From Centrapalus pauciflorus (taxonomy: Eukaryota; Streptophyta; Magnoliopsida; Asterales; Asteraceae): a stretch of 64,000 bases of DNA. Below, in pieces: positions 1 to 12,213 of this stretch (position 1 is the first letter of the stretch; every line of letters begins with the position of its first letter). The notes under the pieces are model-generated. The model worked only from the letters and a program-made list of their open reading frames with translations, was not told the DNA's origin and made no database searches. Both the position numbers and the translations under genes were made by a program. The DNA lies in contig JAANYP010006648.1 in NCBI GenBank assembly GCA_020465985.1, positions 337,501 through 401,500 on the forward strand, given 5' to 3'.

Positions 1-61
1 GTGATCAAGCTAAATCCACGGCTGTTAATGATCAAGTTTCTGATGTAGAAGGTACATTCAC

Positions 62-2020
62 ATGATTATTCGAGTCAAATATCTCAAGAATGCGCATTTC
101 CTATATACGAGAAGTTGCTCTGCTTCTCGTTCTATGTGTTACGATGCCGACTCTTTGTACAAATGTAACTCAAATATTACAAGGTTCTTTAGGAATGGCG
201 ATATCAAAGCTGCACTCAATGTCTTTGATGAGATGCCAATCAAGAATGTCGTGAGTTGGAACTGTATGATATCTGGGTATGTGAAAAATGGGATGGTATT
301 TGATGCCCGCCGAGTGTTTGATGCAATGCCGGGCAGGAATGTTGTGTCTTGGACAGCAATGTTAAATGGATATGCCAAGTGTGGGAGATTGGATGAGGCC
401 AGGAGCTTGTTTGATGCTATGACTGATAAGAATGTGGTTTGTTGGAATGCTATGTTGTCTGGGTACGTGAAGAACCAGCGAATTCTTGAGGCAAAGAGGC
501 TGTTCGATGAAATTCCAGAGAAGAATTCACTATCTTGGGCAACTATCATCGAAGGGTGTTTCTCTGAGGGAGTTGTAGGGGATGCAGAGAAATTGTTTAA
601 TGCTTGTCCTTTTAAGGATGTTTTGATTAACAATGTGATGTTAACTGGTTATGTCAAAATGGGAGATCTTGAATCAACGTGGAACTTCTTTACCGGAAGC
701 TCTAAGCTTGATGCAGCATCATGGACAAGTGTGATTCGTTGTTTCACGAGAGCTGGGAAGATGGAGAAAGCAAGGGGCTTGTTCGAGGAAATGCCTGCAA
801 AAGATATAATCGCATGGACTGTGATGCTTCAAGGTTATCTACAAATTAATCAAGTTGAAGAGGCTCGGAAACTGTTTTCTCAAATGCCTCATCGAGATAT
901 AGTTGCATGGAACTCAATGATTGGTGGATATGTTAAAAATGGAAGCTTAGAAGAAGCTCTTGAGCTTTTCAAGAAGATGCCACAGCGTAATGTAGTGTCA
1001 TGGAACATAATTCTCCAGGGATATGCACAGAAACATATTCTTAAAGCTCAAATCTTTTTCAACCAGATTCCTGATAAAGATCAAACCACTTGGAACATAA
1101 TGATCTATGGATATCAGAATGAGGAGTCTCTGGATTTATTTGTGCAGATGCTGCGAAATGGAATCAAGCCAGATCAGGTCACGTTCACTGCTTTGATTTC
1201 TTTTTGTGGAACACTTGCGGTACAAGGTTGGGGGAAAGCGATGCACTTGTGCGTAATCAAGTACGCATACAATAATGATTCCACGGTTGTGAGTTCGTTG
1301 ATATCCATGTACTCCAAATGTGGCTTTATGGATGATGCTAATTTGGTTTTCGAGACAATGATAAAAAAAGATACAGTTTCTTGGAATGCTATGATTGTGG
1401 CACAAGCATATCATGGTTCTGCTGTCCAAGCCCTGAAACTGTTCGCTTCAATGACAGAATCCGGATGTCAACCTGACCACTTGACCTTTTTAGGTCTCAT
1501 GACAGGCTGCGCTCATTCGGGTATGGTCAATGAGGGCTGGGAATACTTTAAATCAATGGAAAAAGACTGGAACTTACATCCTACAGTTGAACATTACTCG
1601 TGCATGATTGATGTTCTTGGTAGAACAGGGATGCTAACCGAAGCTTATGAATTGGTTAAACGATTGCCAGTTGAGCTTCCAGCGTATATATGGGAAACAT
1701 TACTAAGTTGTTGTAGAGTCCATGAAAATTTTAAGCTAGGCGAACTGGTGGCACAAAAACTGTCTGGTACTAAGCGTTTGGATTCTGGGATGTGTGTGCT
1801 TCGTTCTAATATATATGCAGCAAGAGGTATGTGGGAAGATGCAGCAAATATTAGAACATTACTAGCACATCGTGGAGTGAAGAAAAACTTGGCGTGTAGT
1901 TGGATTGAGTTGAAAGGTCGGGTATTTCGGTTTGTTTACAATGACAGATCGCGTATCCAGTCGAAGGAGCTACGGGAAGCAATGGAGAGCCTGACGGCTG
2001 CTGTGGATGAATTTGGCTAA
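62..2020 (+). CDS. PLS/E-class pentatricopeptide repeat (PPR) protein
   Basis: Intronless 652-residue ORF. From about residue 38 it is an almost unbroken run of ~31-residue PPR units with the signature V-V-S-W-N-x-M-I-x-G-Y followed by a helix ending A-x-x-L-F-D-x-M-P. This spacing is typical of the S/SS motifs of the plant PLS subfamily; longer P- and L-type units (KPDQVTFTALIS, QPDHLTFLGLMTGC) appear from about residue 380. The C-terminus (from about residue 545: IWETLLSCCRVHENFKLGE, then SNIYAARGMWEDA and a CSWIEL segment) is an E motif with at most a short E+ tail; there is no DYW deaminase domain. Such proteins bind single-stranded organellar RNA one base per repeat and act in editing, splicing or stability of mitochondrial or plastid transcripts, recruiting a deaminase in trans. 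The short basic, Ser/Arg-rich N-terminus fits an organelle transit peptide. The first ATG is taken as start because only 61 bases precede it in the window. RNA target unknown. Confidence 0.93.
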   Translation: MIIRVKYLKNAHFLYTRSCSASRSMCYDADSLYKCNSNITRFFRNGDIKAALNVFDEMPIKNVVSWNCMISGYVKNGMVFDARRVFDAMPGRNVVSWTAMLNGYAKCGRLDEARSLFDAMTDKNVVCWNAMLSGYVKNQRILEAKRLFDEIPEKNSLSWATIIEGCFSEGVVGDAEKLFNACPFKDVLINNVMLTGYVKMGDLESTWNFFTGSSKLDAASWTSVIRCFTRAGKMEKARGLFEEMPAKDIIAWTVMLQGYLQINQVEEARKLFSQMPHRDIVAWNSMIGGYVKNGSLEEALELFKKMPQRNVVSWNIILQGYAQKHILKAQIFFNQIPDKDQTTWNIMIYGYQNEESLDLFVQMLRNGIKPDQVTFTALISFCGTLAVQGWGKAMHLCVIKYAYNNDSTVVSSLISMYSKCGFMDDANLVFETMIKKDTVSWNAMIVAQAYHGSAVQALKLFASMTESGCQPDHLTFLGLMTGCAHSGMVNEGWEYFKSMEKDWNLHPTVEHYSCMIDVLGRTGMLTEAYELVKRLPVELPAYIWETLLSCCRVHENFKLGELVAQKLSGTKRLDSGMCVLRSNIYAARGMWEDAANIRTLLAHRGVKKNLACSWIELKGRVFRFVYNDRSRIQSKELREAMESLTAAVDEFG

Positions 2021-2529
2021 AGTAGAGGTATTATCTCTTTTAAGTTTGAACAAGAATAATTATGAAAATATATATGGAGCCAAAGCTCATTTAGCTAAAC
2101 GCATTATACAAACACAAACATTGGATGACTTTTGAACAAACAACACATAAGTCTTGTAACCTATACAACTATAACTCTATAAGTTCTTATGGAATCCGAC
2201 ATTAACCTATTGGAGCACACCTCTTCTTGTTTTTGTTATGGATAATCAAAGATATATCAACCGAACAAACTGCAAATCTAGGCCCGTGAATTAACTTCTG
2301 CAAACCCAAGAGACTATACATGGAGTAAACCACTTATTCAATGATAGGAACTGTTGGCCTCCAATGATTGAAGTTGTCTTATCTCCAAGCCGATCATCAC
2401 TCAATCACCTCCAGTTTTCTCGTGAATTGAGTCAAGCGACTGGGGAAACAAGCAGCAGCATCCGAGCTTTGTTGCCACCACATTCATCTCTCTTCTGATA
2501 CTGAATAAGTTAGTTTTTGGAACAAAAAG

Positions 2530-2588
2530 GGGGATATGGCGAAATCGGTAGATGCTACGGACTTAATTGGATTGAGCCTTGGTATGGA
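2530..2588 (+). pseudogene. nuclear plastid DNA fragment: trnL-UAA 5' exon plus start of its intron
   Basis: The segment opens with GGGGATATGGCGAAATCGG and continues through the rest of the 5' half of plastid tRNA-Leu(UAA), up to the anticodon-loop split, then runs into the first bases of the group I intron (TTGGATTGAGCCTTGG). Compared with the well-known plastid sequence I see a single C-to-T change in the D-loop region (gatgctacgg rather than gacgctacgg). Similarity stops abruptly after TATGGA. There is no 3' half, so it cannot make a tRNA. This is a short nuclear plastid insertion (NUPT); arrival through a mitochondrial plastid-derived copy is possible but not distinguishable here. Confidence 0.85.
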
Positions 2589-2788
2589 CTTTTAATTTAG
2601 GGGTGTGTTTTGGTGGAGGAAAACGCCTTGTTTTCCAATTTTGTTTTCCCTGAAAACAAGGGTTTCTAAAAACACGTTCAAATCATGTGTTTTCCAAAAC
2701 TCTTTGTTGTCAGTTTAATTTTCTTTCCGCAGATTTTTAGTGCCAGGCTCTCACAATTATGAAAAGTTTTTCCTGCTAAGTATCATTT

Positions 2789-3062
<274 letters not shown>

Positions 3063-4618
3063 TCTGTTTGCAATCAGATGTGTGTAATTATGTTTTACGA
3101 TTTGGTGTTGTTTCTCCTTGTACGATATATGACAACTCTTAGTCTGATGGATTTTTACTTGTTTATCTTCATCAATTGCTTTTGTGTAATATTAACTTAG
3201 AAATTACCATGGCACAACCATATTTTGTGTATTAGTGCTTATCTGAATGAATCATGAATGTTGGCTGTTTGCTAAATTTTAATGTTAGGGTGTCTGCAGG
3301 TGAAAGATGTACTGCCTTGCCGGTTCCAGAAATCATATTGATCCTGAAATTATATCCCTAGTTTTAGGATTTTGATGACGATTTTGTAATTGTCTAGTTT
3401 AGAGCTCAGTAATGATTGACCAGTATTTGAAGTGAACTTAGAATTATGAAGATTAGCAGTTGAGTGGTGGAGGTCAGGAATGGACATCATGACTAATCTA
3501 ACCAGTAAATCATATCTGAGAATTATGAGAAGGGATAGGTGTAGTCATAGGTGGTGAACACTGAACACCGTAAATCAGTCACTACTTTCAAATAAAATAA
3601 ATTCCATTAATTGGTTCAAATCAACTTCCAAGATGCATTGAGCTTGAAAATCTCACTCTTCATTGAAATCTTAGTGCATGAATTATATAAATGTCATCGA
3701 TGAATCTGATTTACCTAATTATGCCACGCCTATGTTACATTTATGATAAATCTCAAATGGCCTGAGTGGAACAATTAATGGTGAATCTCTTCATTCTGAT
3801 CTGAGTAATTCAGTTGTCGATCCAATCACAGATGGAAATGAAGAAATATACCTTCAAGATCCATGATGCAACGAAAAGAAAATTTTTGAGTTTTGTCAGG
3901 CTTTTTACTAGGTTATGCTGTTATGCATTGACATAAACCCAAACATCCTTAGGATATATTGTTCGTTTTGGTACCTCTGCCTTACTGTTTTGTTGTTGGT
4001 ATGTGCTCATACCCAAAGGCAGTGCTATATTGTTCAAAAGGGAGTTAAAGGACACCTTTTGCAATCTTAATTCTAGTGAGATTATGTGCTTAGAAACAAT
4101 TGGACACCTGTTGTTATATATTTCAAAGACAATGGCTCAATCTTACCCACACACACTTCATAACTTTGTATCCTGTTAATTTATTTATAGTTATTTTACA
4201 ATGTTATTCACAGATAATTCAATTTGTCGTTTTGTTAATTTATTGATAGTTAGTGTAAGATATTGTGTTGTGATAATTTTTTACTAGAATCATCTTTTTC
4301 TTATAAATATAAATTGCATGTAGCGGCATATGTTGTGGCTGCAGGGTGGGGTATTTCATTCTTAAGTTTGAATGATGCTTGGTGATTTTCTGATGCATAT
4401 CTACAAATGCATGTGAGGTTGATACTTGTACGGTGGTTTTGATATGTCTCTAAGTTCACGTAACTACTATACTGAACTTCAGAAACGATGGTTTTAACTT
4501 GTAATCATGCTTGGTGTACCATGATTGAGTCCCTAACACTTGTTTTTTTGTTTTTTTTTTTTATAATTTCAGAGCGAAAACATCAGGCTTACTTATCGTA
4601 CCTTGTTCTGACTGGCAT

Positions 4619-4856
4619 ATGGCAAAAGGTCTAGTCTGAGCAACTGCAGAGTATTTGGCAAAAAACAGAGGAAGGGTTCTTTCCCTCTTCTGTCAAGCAT
4701 TGAGGAGCCTTGATTCCCCCAATATGCCATTGAATTTAGCCGCAAGATTGCATAGGAAAGCACAAGCACGTGCTGCTGGCGCGATCCAAACACAACATCA
4801 AAGATCCCTTGCTATTAAAAGGGTTGGTTTTTCAAGCCAAAAAAACCAATGAAATG
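4619..4856 (+). pseudogene. LYR-motif (complex 1 LYR-like) protein pseudogene
   Basis: Read from the ATG at 4619 the frame gives M-A-K-G-L-V-stop-A-T-A-E-Y-L-A-K-N-R-G-R-V followed by LSLFCQALRSLDSPNMPLN and LAARLHRKAQARA. This matches the layout of small plant LYR-domain proteins, mitochondrial assembly or Fe-S chaperone adaptors. Three lesions are visible: codon 7 (4637-4639) is TGA where the family would have Trp; the defining L-Y-R tripeptide reads L-F-C; and near 4770 the frame shifts, the likely continuation (ARSKHNIKD) lying in another frame. An ATG-initiated 65-residue ORF from 4655 survives, but without the LYR triad it is unlikely to work. A decayed copy or retained terminal exon fits best. 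Family assignment is from motif memory, not a search. Confidence 0.6.
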
Positions 4857-7258
4857 ACGGTGTTGCCATTAAGTTTTACGGCAATTCTTTTATGTAAAAC
4901 AACATTTGTTGTGTCTCACACAAAAGATAAATTTGTTGGTAAGATAGATGGGTTGTTATATATCTATCTATCTTTATTAAAACATAAATCATGGCATGTA
5001 GTGTAGTGTAGTGTTTCAAAGTGCCGTCGTTGATTTAATTGGTTTGTGCTGAATTTTCTTCAACCCAAATCGACAAGCAAACTAGATTGGCGTTGTAAAT
5101 TTGTAATATCTAAAAGCAAACATGATTCTTCGTACTTGGATTTCGGGTTGAATCAGATTTTGTATATTTTGATAGGGTTTTGGTCTGAATTTGGTATGGG
5201 TTTGAAACATGGAATGTTGTTGGTTTTATTACTTCATGTATATATTTTTTTTCTTATATTTGTAGATTTTATAAACTTTATGTTGAATTTAAAACTGTTT
5301 TTTATTATTGAATTAAATAATAATTAGTTTGTTTAAGATGTATTATTATCATGGGGCTAACAAATTGTTTTAATAAATATTTTTTAAAATGTATTATTTA
5401 AATACTTTTTGGAACCTTTTGACTCATTTTACAAGATTTCATTTTTTTTTTTTTTTTGATAGACAGAAGAAATACAGTATATAGCAGGGAGAAATTATGG
5501 GAGCTGTACATGTATGCCTTTGCAAATTATTCTTATTAACCATCATTTCTGCAATTCAATTGTTGAATTTGTAATTCTTCTAATGGTTAAAACATATTTT
5601 AAGTTTATTTTAACTTAGACCATCTATTATATTATGAAATGATTGTAAAAGCAAACAAACAAGAACATGTGACTTGTACATAGTTTGGTCTATTTGACTG
5701 ATTGTGGATAGGAGGGAGTATACTTTATTTAGGAGTTAAAAATGGATTGCATCAAACCCTAGCTACAATTACAATATATCGATGAAAACCCTAAATCGAA
5801 AAATAACCAGTAATCCGCCGAGCCAAACTACTATACTAATCCATACTGCAGGGGCTGCTTTAGGCCTAACGACTCTCAACCTACTCCAAAAACTTATCCT
5901 GTTGAAAACAAACTTTGGGTTTTTACATCTCATTGCGTCTGGATGATATCTGTTTGGATTACCAATATTGGGTCACATTTAACATATTATTTACTTTCAA
6001 TAACATGATGTATAATTTTTTTTCCTTCATCTTAAGCATATATTGTCATCATTTTATTAAAAATTACAATATATATATATAAAATATAAGTAAGAAATAG
6101 GTAGGGAAAAATGAAAGTTAGGTTAGGTGTGTTGATGGGAAATTTTGGTACAAAGCATAGATATTATAATGATAAAGGTGACACATGATTATGTTGCCTC
6201 CTAAAAACCATCCACTTTGATGCCTACAAATCTCACTGCACTGTTACAATTACAAACTCTCCGACAACCCTATGCTTCCATTTTCATCATCCAAAACCTT
6301 CTATTTCAATTCAACAAATTAAACTTATCAATACAAATTACGATCCATAATTAAAACATCATATCACTTTCATTAATATGAAACAACCAAATTTATTTAA
6401 GTTTAATTATTCACACGTGCTTGCTTTTTCCTCGCCTATTGTCATCACTATCAAAGCAAATTTATATAACCTTGAAACTAAATGAAATTACGTTACAATT
6501 CTATGCAATTTGATTTTTCTAAAATTTTATTATACTTTGTTCCATACAAGATGTCAATGTATACTCTTTTTCATATCAATTCTATGCAATTTGATTTTTG
6601 CAAGTAATTTGTTTCTACCCTAAAATTCAACATGTAAAATCATTTCATATAATAATTAATAACACACAGCTCATTAAAAAACAAAGTTTGTGTGTTGCAC
6701 GTGCTCGCACACACGTATGCGTCTGTTTATAAACACTCAACTCAAGCATGCATTATTTTATAATATAATATAATATAATATAATATAGAGATAAGAAAGA
6801 TAAAAGGGAAGAAGTGTTAACAAATAAATAGGATTGCTTGTAAGAATGGTTCTTTTATAGGATAAATTAACACGTAATTTTACTTTTAAGAGAGACGCGA
6901 GCTAATCGACGTTAGGTTTCTTCTTATAATTAATTAAGTATTATATATTCGATTCTATTTCAGTATGCCTTAATCACAAAAAAAAAAAAAAAAAAAAAAG
7001 GTAACCCATCCTCTGGGGGCCCCCGCCGACCGATCCCACGGCTAACATGGAGGAGGTAAATCGCGTAAGTATGTCTTAATCACTATATCTATATTTTTTC
7101 AAACCACGATTAATTTTTTATACACTTTAAAATGTTTGTTAAATCATAAAATTAACTCATTCTTAATTATCATGTCTGGCATGAATATGATGAGGTCATC
7201 AAATCTGCATTATGAAGAGTTTATTTCTAGTTTCATTTATCAAGCTTAAAAATAACAA

Positions 7259-7375
7259 GGCAAATTACTAAGAAACGTTACATAAATTACAAATAAAGAT
7301 AATGTGAAAATTTTTAAGCCAAGAAAAATAACATAAAATTCAGTTTTGACAAAAAGAGTTTCATTTTTCATGCAT
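7259..7375. repeat. diverged half-copy of the 24058 MULE-type MITE
   Basis: The run ggcaaattactaagaaac, followed later by gccaagaaaaataacataaaa and gacaaaaagag, parallels one arm of the element at 24058-24383 (caatttaccaagaaaggtaa, gccaagaaagataacataaaa, gacaaaaaaggg). Only one arm is visible and no TSD was found, so it is a fragment. Confidence 0.4.
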
Positions 7376-7891
7376 CATTTTCGCAACATTGACAAATGAT
7401 TTGGTGGGTCGAGGCTCAATCGGATTTATAAATATATAACTACAATTAAGTTGGCAAAAAGCGTAGGAATATAAAATGAAGACATTAACTTTTCATGATT
7501 TAAATTTTCTCTTTATTATAACTTCAAATTTAATTATATATTAATCTACTTTTGTTGGTTAGTAAGCAACATTTCAATTATATATATCACCTGGCTTGAG
7601 GACTTTAGGTCACGTGACTTATTTTATACAGTCTATTATATTGGTGATTTCATGTTCAATAAATTGTTATGTATTACATATTTACGTTGAAGTTTCTTAC
7701 CCTTTCATTTTTGTAGTTTTTGCATAGACATTTTGATTAAAATAAATCAAAATATTGAAACATCGATCGATCTTAGATGAATTTCACACATTTAAACCAT
7801 AGGAAAAAAATATTGGATATACGAGTAAACACTAAACTTATTAGACATGGTGCGTTTTAAAGCCACAAGCACGGTGAATTCCATTAAAAAA

Positions 7892-8022
7892 AATTATCCT
7901 TTCAAGTGGAGACTTCAGAATTTACTTCCACCACCTAAATATCAACTTGCTTTCGTCGGGAGTCAAACCCGTGACCTCACACTTACAACACACCCCTCTT
8001 ACCAAATGGGCTAAACCCCATT
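7892..8022 (-). mobile_element. tRNA-derived SINE (same family as 60520)
   Basis: On the minus strand it begins near ccaatggggtttagcccatt, carries an A-box-like TAGCCCATTTGGTAAGAGG and a B-box-like region around CACGGGTTTGACTCCCG, and ends in a body with ggtggaagtaaattctgaag. The copy at 60520 on the plus strand matches along most of this length, including the body outside the tRNA-like part, so both belong to one short interspersed family transcribed by RNA polymerase III. Confidence 0.8.
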
Positions 8023-8091
8023 GGTTTATATATTTGGAATCTACCAAAATAACTAATTAAGAGTCAGCTACAAATGGAACCAATATATTAA

Positions 8092-8399
8092 GGTGGCGTT
8101 TGGTTCGTCAAATGAAATTCGATGGAATCGGAATTGAAATTTAGCTTATTTAGAATTTTTGATAACTAAGACAAATGTTATGTTTTATGTATTTTCAGTC
8201 AAATTTCTTTGTTTATAGGAATTTGACATTCCTCCCAAGTTATACATGAATTAAATTTCAATCCACACATGAATTAGATACCAACCTATATCCTTAATCA
8301 AAACTAAAAAATATCTTCTACTATTATCATCAAACATATTAATAACTAAATTTCAAATTTCAATTCCTTCAAATTACATTTCGTGAACCAAACGTTACA
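8092..8399. mobile_element. Tourist-like (PIF/Harbinger) MITE
   Basis: Ends read GGTGGCGTTTGGTTCG on the left and, reverse-complemented, TGTAACGTTTGGTTCA on the right, sharing a CGTTTGGTTC core. The 3-bp direct repeat TAA flanks the element (8089-8091 and 8400-8402), the target preference of Harbinger-type MITEs. It is 308 bp with no coding capacity. Confidence 0.7.
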
Positions 8400-9021
8400 T
8401 AAGGATTTCAAGTCGATCGTTAGTTATATTAGCTAGAAAGCGAGCATTTAATTCGTTTGAAAGAGTAGACTAAATAAGAATATATTAAAAAAAAAATAAA
8501 AGTTAATTAAAAATGATGAAAAGTAAAAGATAAAAAAAAAAAAAAAGTGGTGGTTGGGGTGGACAGTTTGCATGGTGATGGAGGGGGAAATTACAGTTGC
8601 AAAAACACTAACCAAATTTGCACCTCTCCAACTAACATACTTTATACAATAATCGCAATTTGTGTGATCCCAAATTCCCAACCCAACTATATTTATATTT
8701 ATTGATTCCACTTTTACCATTACACCCAATTTCTAAATATCATTATTTGACAAAATTAATTTTTAGTTAGAGTTTACATGTATACATAGAAGAGGATCGT
8801 TGTAAAACTTAATATATAAAGAGTTCTAAAGAACCAATCTCATCCATTATATGTGTAGGTGTGACTATATAGTTGGAACTAGAGTTTTTAAGTATAAAAT
8901 ATATGTAACATACGATGACAAGTAAATAAAAACACCCAATTAAAAATAAAACTTAAAAAAATTATTTTATAACAAACAAATATAGTTAAAATGTAAATGT
9001 TATTTAAATGACATTCTTATA

Positions 9022-9991
9022 CAGGGGCGGACCTAGTATGTTAATACGATTGTTACTCGACACCGATAAGTTTTCAAAATACTAAATTAAGAATGTATCA
9101 AAAATTCGAGTGCCACCTATGTTTTTTTTTTTGAATGACACCTACCGAAATTATATAAAAGTATAATGTACATATCTAATTTATATTGTCGTTTTTATTA
9201 CCCAAATTTAATGAAATATTACTGAGTTTTAATCATAATTTTTTCTAAAAAAAAGCCCACTAGAAATTAAAAGGAAGAAGTAGATAATCAGATGAACAAT
9301 ATAAAAAAGCCTAAAAATTATGAAAATAAAAATGTAGCCCAAAGCTTGTGGAAGAGATCGGTCCATTTTTTGAAAACCCATCATCAACAATCGCTTCTCA
9401 TCATCCTCAAATGACGACGCTTGACGCTTCTGTCTGCGGTTCTGATCGACGACGACACCAAGCAGGCAAACCTCTGCTCGATTCTCTCGGTCCTCTGCGA
9501 CTATGCTCGGAGGTCTCTCTTTTTTTCTCCGTTGGCAATCATTGAATCTCATCCGACTGACCTTCACCGAGTGACCGGCTCTGTCTAGCAGTGTAGGTAT
9601 AAAAGTCTCACTTCTTTTTCTCAAATATCAACATTATGTGCTTATATTATTTTTAGTAATAAATTTATGATTTATTTATTTATTCAATTAATTTTATATT
9701 TGTTATTTTGTAATATAAAAAATGTGATTGCTTACGATAATCAAAATATGACTTACGATACTTTATGGTTTTAAGTAATAACGTGAAAATAATCAAAATA
9801 TGACTTACGATATTTTATGGTTTTAAGTTTTAATGATACTTTTTAATTAGAAAAATCTTGTTATTTATTAATTTTGTGTTGGCAACCTGTTTTGGTGACT
9901 CGATCCGGCTTAAGAAAAATTAAAAATCTAACTATTAATCTTACTCTGAAAAAAGTGACATCGATGATAAAGATTTATGGATCCGCCCCTA
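9022..9991. mobile_element. 0.97-kb TIR element candidate (GGGGCGGAYC ends)
   Basis: Left end CAGGGGCGGACCTAG and right end, reverse-complemented, TAGGGGCGGATCCAT form short inverted termini of a type often seen bounding plant DNA elements. The interior holds a GC-richer island (9340-9600) with overlapping small ORFs on both strands, unlike the AT-rich surroundings, and a ~50-bp direct duplication near 9735-9825 (both copies contain aatcaaaatatgacttacga). No clean TSD was found: only tata is shared, so superfamily and exact ends are unproven. The internal ORFs (up to 131 codons) match nothing I recognise. Confidence 0.45.
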
Positions 9992-10240
9992 TAAATCAAA
10001 TAAAAATTCTGATTTTAATAAAAAGTAAAAGTGTGTGGCTTTTAAAATTTATTCTCAAATCATATGATAGACGATATATTTGTAATTTTATTTATGCTCA
10101 AGCTTATTTCAGTAGCTATTTGTGTTAGTTTTTTATTTAAGAGCTCGTTATTTTCATAAGTTGTTGAAAAAAATCATTCAAACACAGTTTATGGTCGGAG
10201 CTTTTGAAACATAAGTTCAATCTCTAATACATTGTAGGAA

Positions 10241-10662
10241 AAGTTATACAAAATAGCTATGTACCTTTGAGTTTGTACACATTTATGTAATGTATTTTTT
10301 TTTGCACATTTGGTAGTCAAAATTTTATAAATGTTTCAATTAGGTAGTTGTGTGACTTGGAAACCGGCACCAACCAGTCACCATGTTTACATAGACGATT
10401 TTTTTCAAATGAAAATGACATCATATAGCTATGTATTTTTTATATATTGCACAGTATGTTGTGTACCTTTATTTTGTACACATTTAGTAGTCAAACTTTT
10501 AAAAATGTTTCAGTGAACCTTATAAAGTTAGCGAGCTCAACCCAAGATAAAGGTACACTTTATTTTTAAAAGTTGACTACCAAACGTGTATAAAAAAGTT
10601 ACACAACATAAATGTGTACAAACTCAAAAATACATAGCTATTTGATGTCATTTTTCCTAAGT
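10241..10662. repeat. three copies of a ~100-bp unit, two direct and one inverted
   Basis: A unit running agctatgta ... ttgtacacattta ... tggtagtcaa ... aaatgttt occurs at about 10249-10345 and 10427-10512. Its reverse complement follows at about 10562-10655. Copies 2 and 3 form a hairpin-capable inverted pair whose outer sequence (tgacatcaaatagctatgta) resembles MULE-type termini. Confidence 0.65.
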
Positions 10663-10754
10663 TGTATGTCAAACATAGTCTTAAATGCATGTAATAACAA
10701 TTTAATTTTATACTTTTTTAGAAACATATTTATATTATTTATCATTTATAACAT

Positions 10755-11060
10755 GAGTTTATTATGAAAAAAACCAACATGTTTTTATGTTTTTTGCGTT
10801 TTCGTCCCTCTATGTTATTTTTTTTCCATAAAAGTATTCAAGTTAATTTTTTCTTTTTGGTTTAGTGAAATTTGGACATTAGAACTCGGATTTTCAGTTT
10901 TTAAAAACCCGGTTCACAAATTATAACCGGGGTCTAATGTCTAAATTTCATTAAACAAAAAATAAAAAAATAACTTGATGTTTTTATGGAAAAAAATAAT
11001 ATGAAGGGACGAAAACGCAAAAATGGTGAAAACATGTTGGCTTTTTTCATAATAAACCCT
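10755..11060. mobile_element. palindromic MULE-type MITE with 9-bp TSD
   Basis: 306 bp, almost entirely one inverted repeat: the left arm from GAGTTTATTATG mirrors the right arm ending CATAATAAACCCT, through gcgttttcgtccct / agggacgaaaacgc to a loop around aaaacccggttcac. It is flanked by the perfect 9-bp duplication ttataacat (10746-10754 and 11061-11069), as expected for Mutator-like elements. A second copy lies at 57600-57832. Confidence 0.85.
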
Positions 11061-11403
11061 TTATAACATTGAATTTTAACGTTTGGAGTATATGTGTTAA
11101 ATTATGACCTGCTTTCATCTTTTTTATTTCTATTGCAACATATCATTAAAAAAAACTTTATAATGTAAGTTCAACATCGTTAAAATGTTACTACAAAAGA
11201 TAAAAATAAAAGCAAAAGATAAAAATAAAAATAAAAGCAGGGAGTATCCACTTTTATTTGTTTCTTATTCTGATATTATTGTTATTTATTCTTTTTCTGA
11301 TTATTGTTGAACACAAGTGTTGTGTGTGTGTAAAAGAAGTAAATTATATTATTAAAATTACACATGTTTTAGTTACATGCAGACAACAAAATTGATACCT
11401 GAG

Positions 11404-12213
11404 TAGGGATGACAATCGTCACCTGATCCAATGATCATCCATCCGACCCGATCCACAATTGGTGGATATGGACGAAGTTAAATGGATGAATAACAGATAT
11501 GGAGCGGATATGGATGAATATTGGATAAGATATATACGAAAATTTCTCATCCATGGACAATATCCATTTACCCGATATTAATATTTTCTTAGATTTATAT
11601 GTTATGATAATATATAAACCTATATATGTGTGTGTAATCTTTTATTGCATAATTAATTAATTAGATTTGAAAATGTAATAACTCATATTAATTTGTCATA
11701 ACATTGTTTATTTATGGGAAGAAAATGAGCCAAAGACCAAAACTCATACCATTAGCTAATATAATCTTCTATTTAACTATCCTTTTTCTTAATAAACTCC
11801 ATTAGACATCCTAACTTCAAAATTCCAAGTTCTAATTAGTTCGAACAATTTAGCCTACAATTTCTAAAGTGATCTCTATTCAAAAACCTATTGATCGGTG
11901 TTATAATATTTAGAAAAAATTTATGTTTTGTTTGTATTTGTTTTGAAGTATATTTGGATTAATCTTTTATTTAAACCAAATTATGTATTGCCAGTGACGA
12001 CAATTGTTAAAACAATGTACTATAGTAATTTAAAAAAAGTTTTTCTGATATCCAACGGACATCCACTTACCCGTTTCATCCAGTGGATATGGATATGGAT
12101 GGATGAAATTAATTTGAATGGACATGGATATGGATGTGGATGATAAAAAACTTAATGGATATGGATATGGAGATGACTTCATCCAATCCATATCCGATCC
12201 ATTGCCATCCCTA
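11404..12213. mobile_element. non-autonomous hAT (Ac/Ds-like) element, GGATAT-motif type
   Basis: The perfect 8-bp TSD tacctgag (11396-11403 and 12214-12221) encloses 810 bp. Termini are TAGGGATGACAATCG and, reverse-complemented, TAGGGATGGCAATGG, close to the TAGGGATGAAA ends of Ac/Ds. Both subterminal zones are arrays of a ggatat / ggatgg motif: left copies around 11460-11580, right copies around 12080-12200 and partly inverted. The 68- and 71-codon ORFs there are translations of these arrays. No transposase remains. Confidence 0.9.

Noticed and set aside
139..633. 164-codon minus-strand ORF inside the PPR gene
   Set aside because: Antisense shadow of the PPR repeats; no independent domain.
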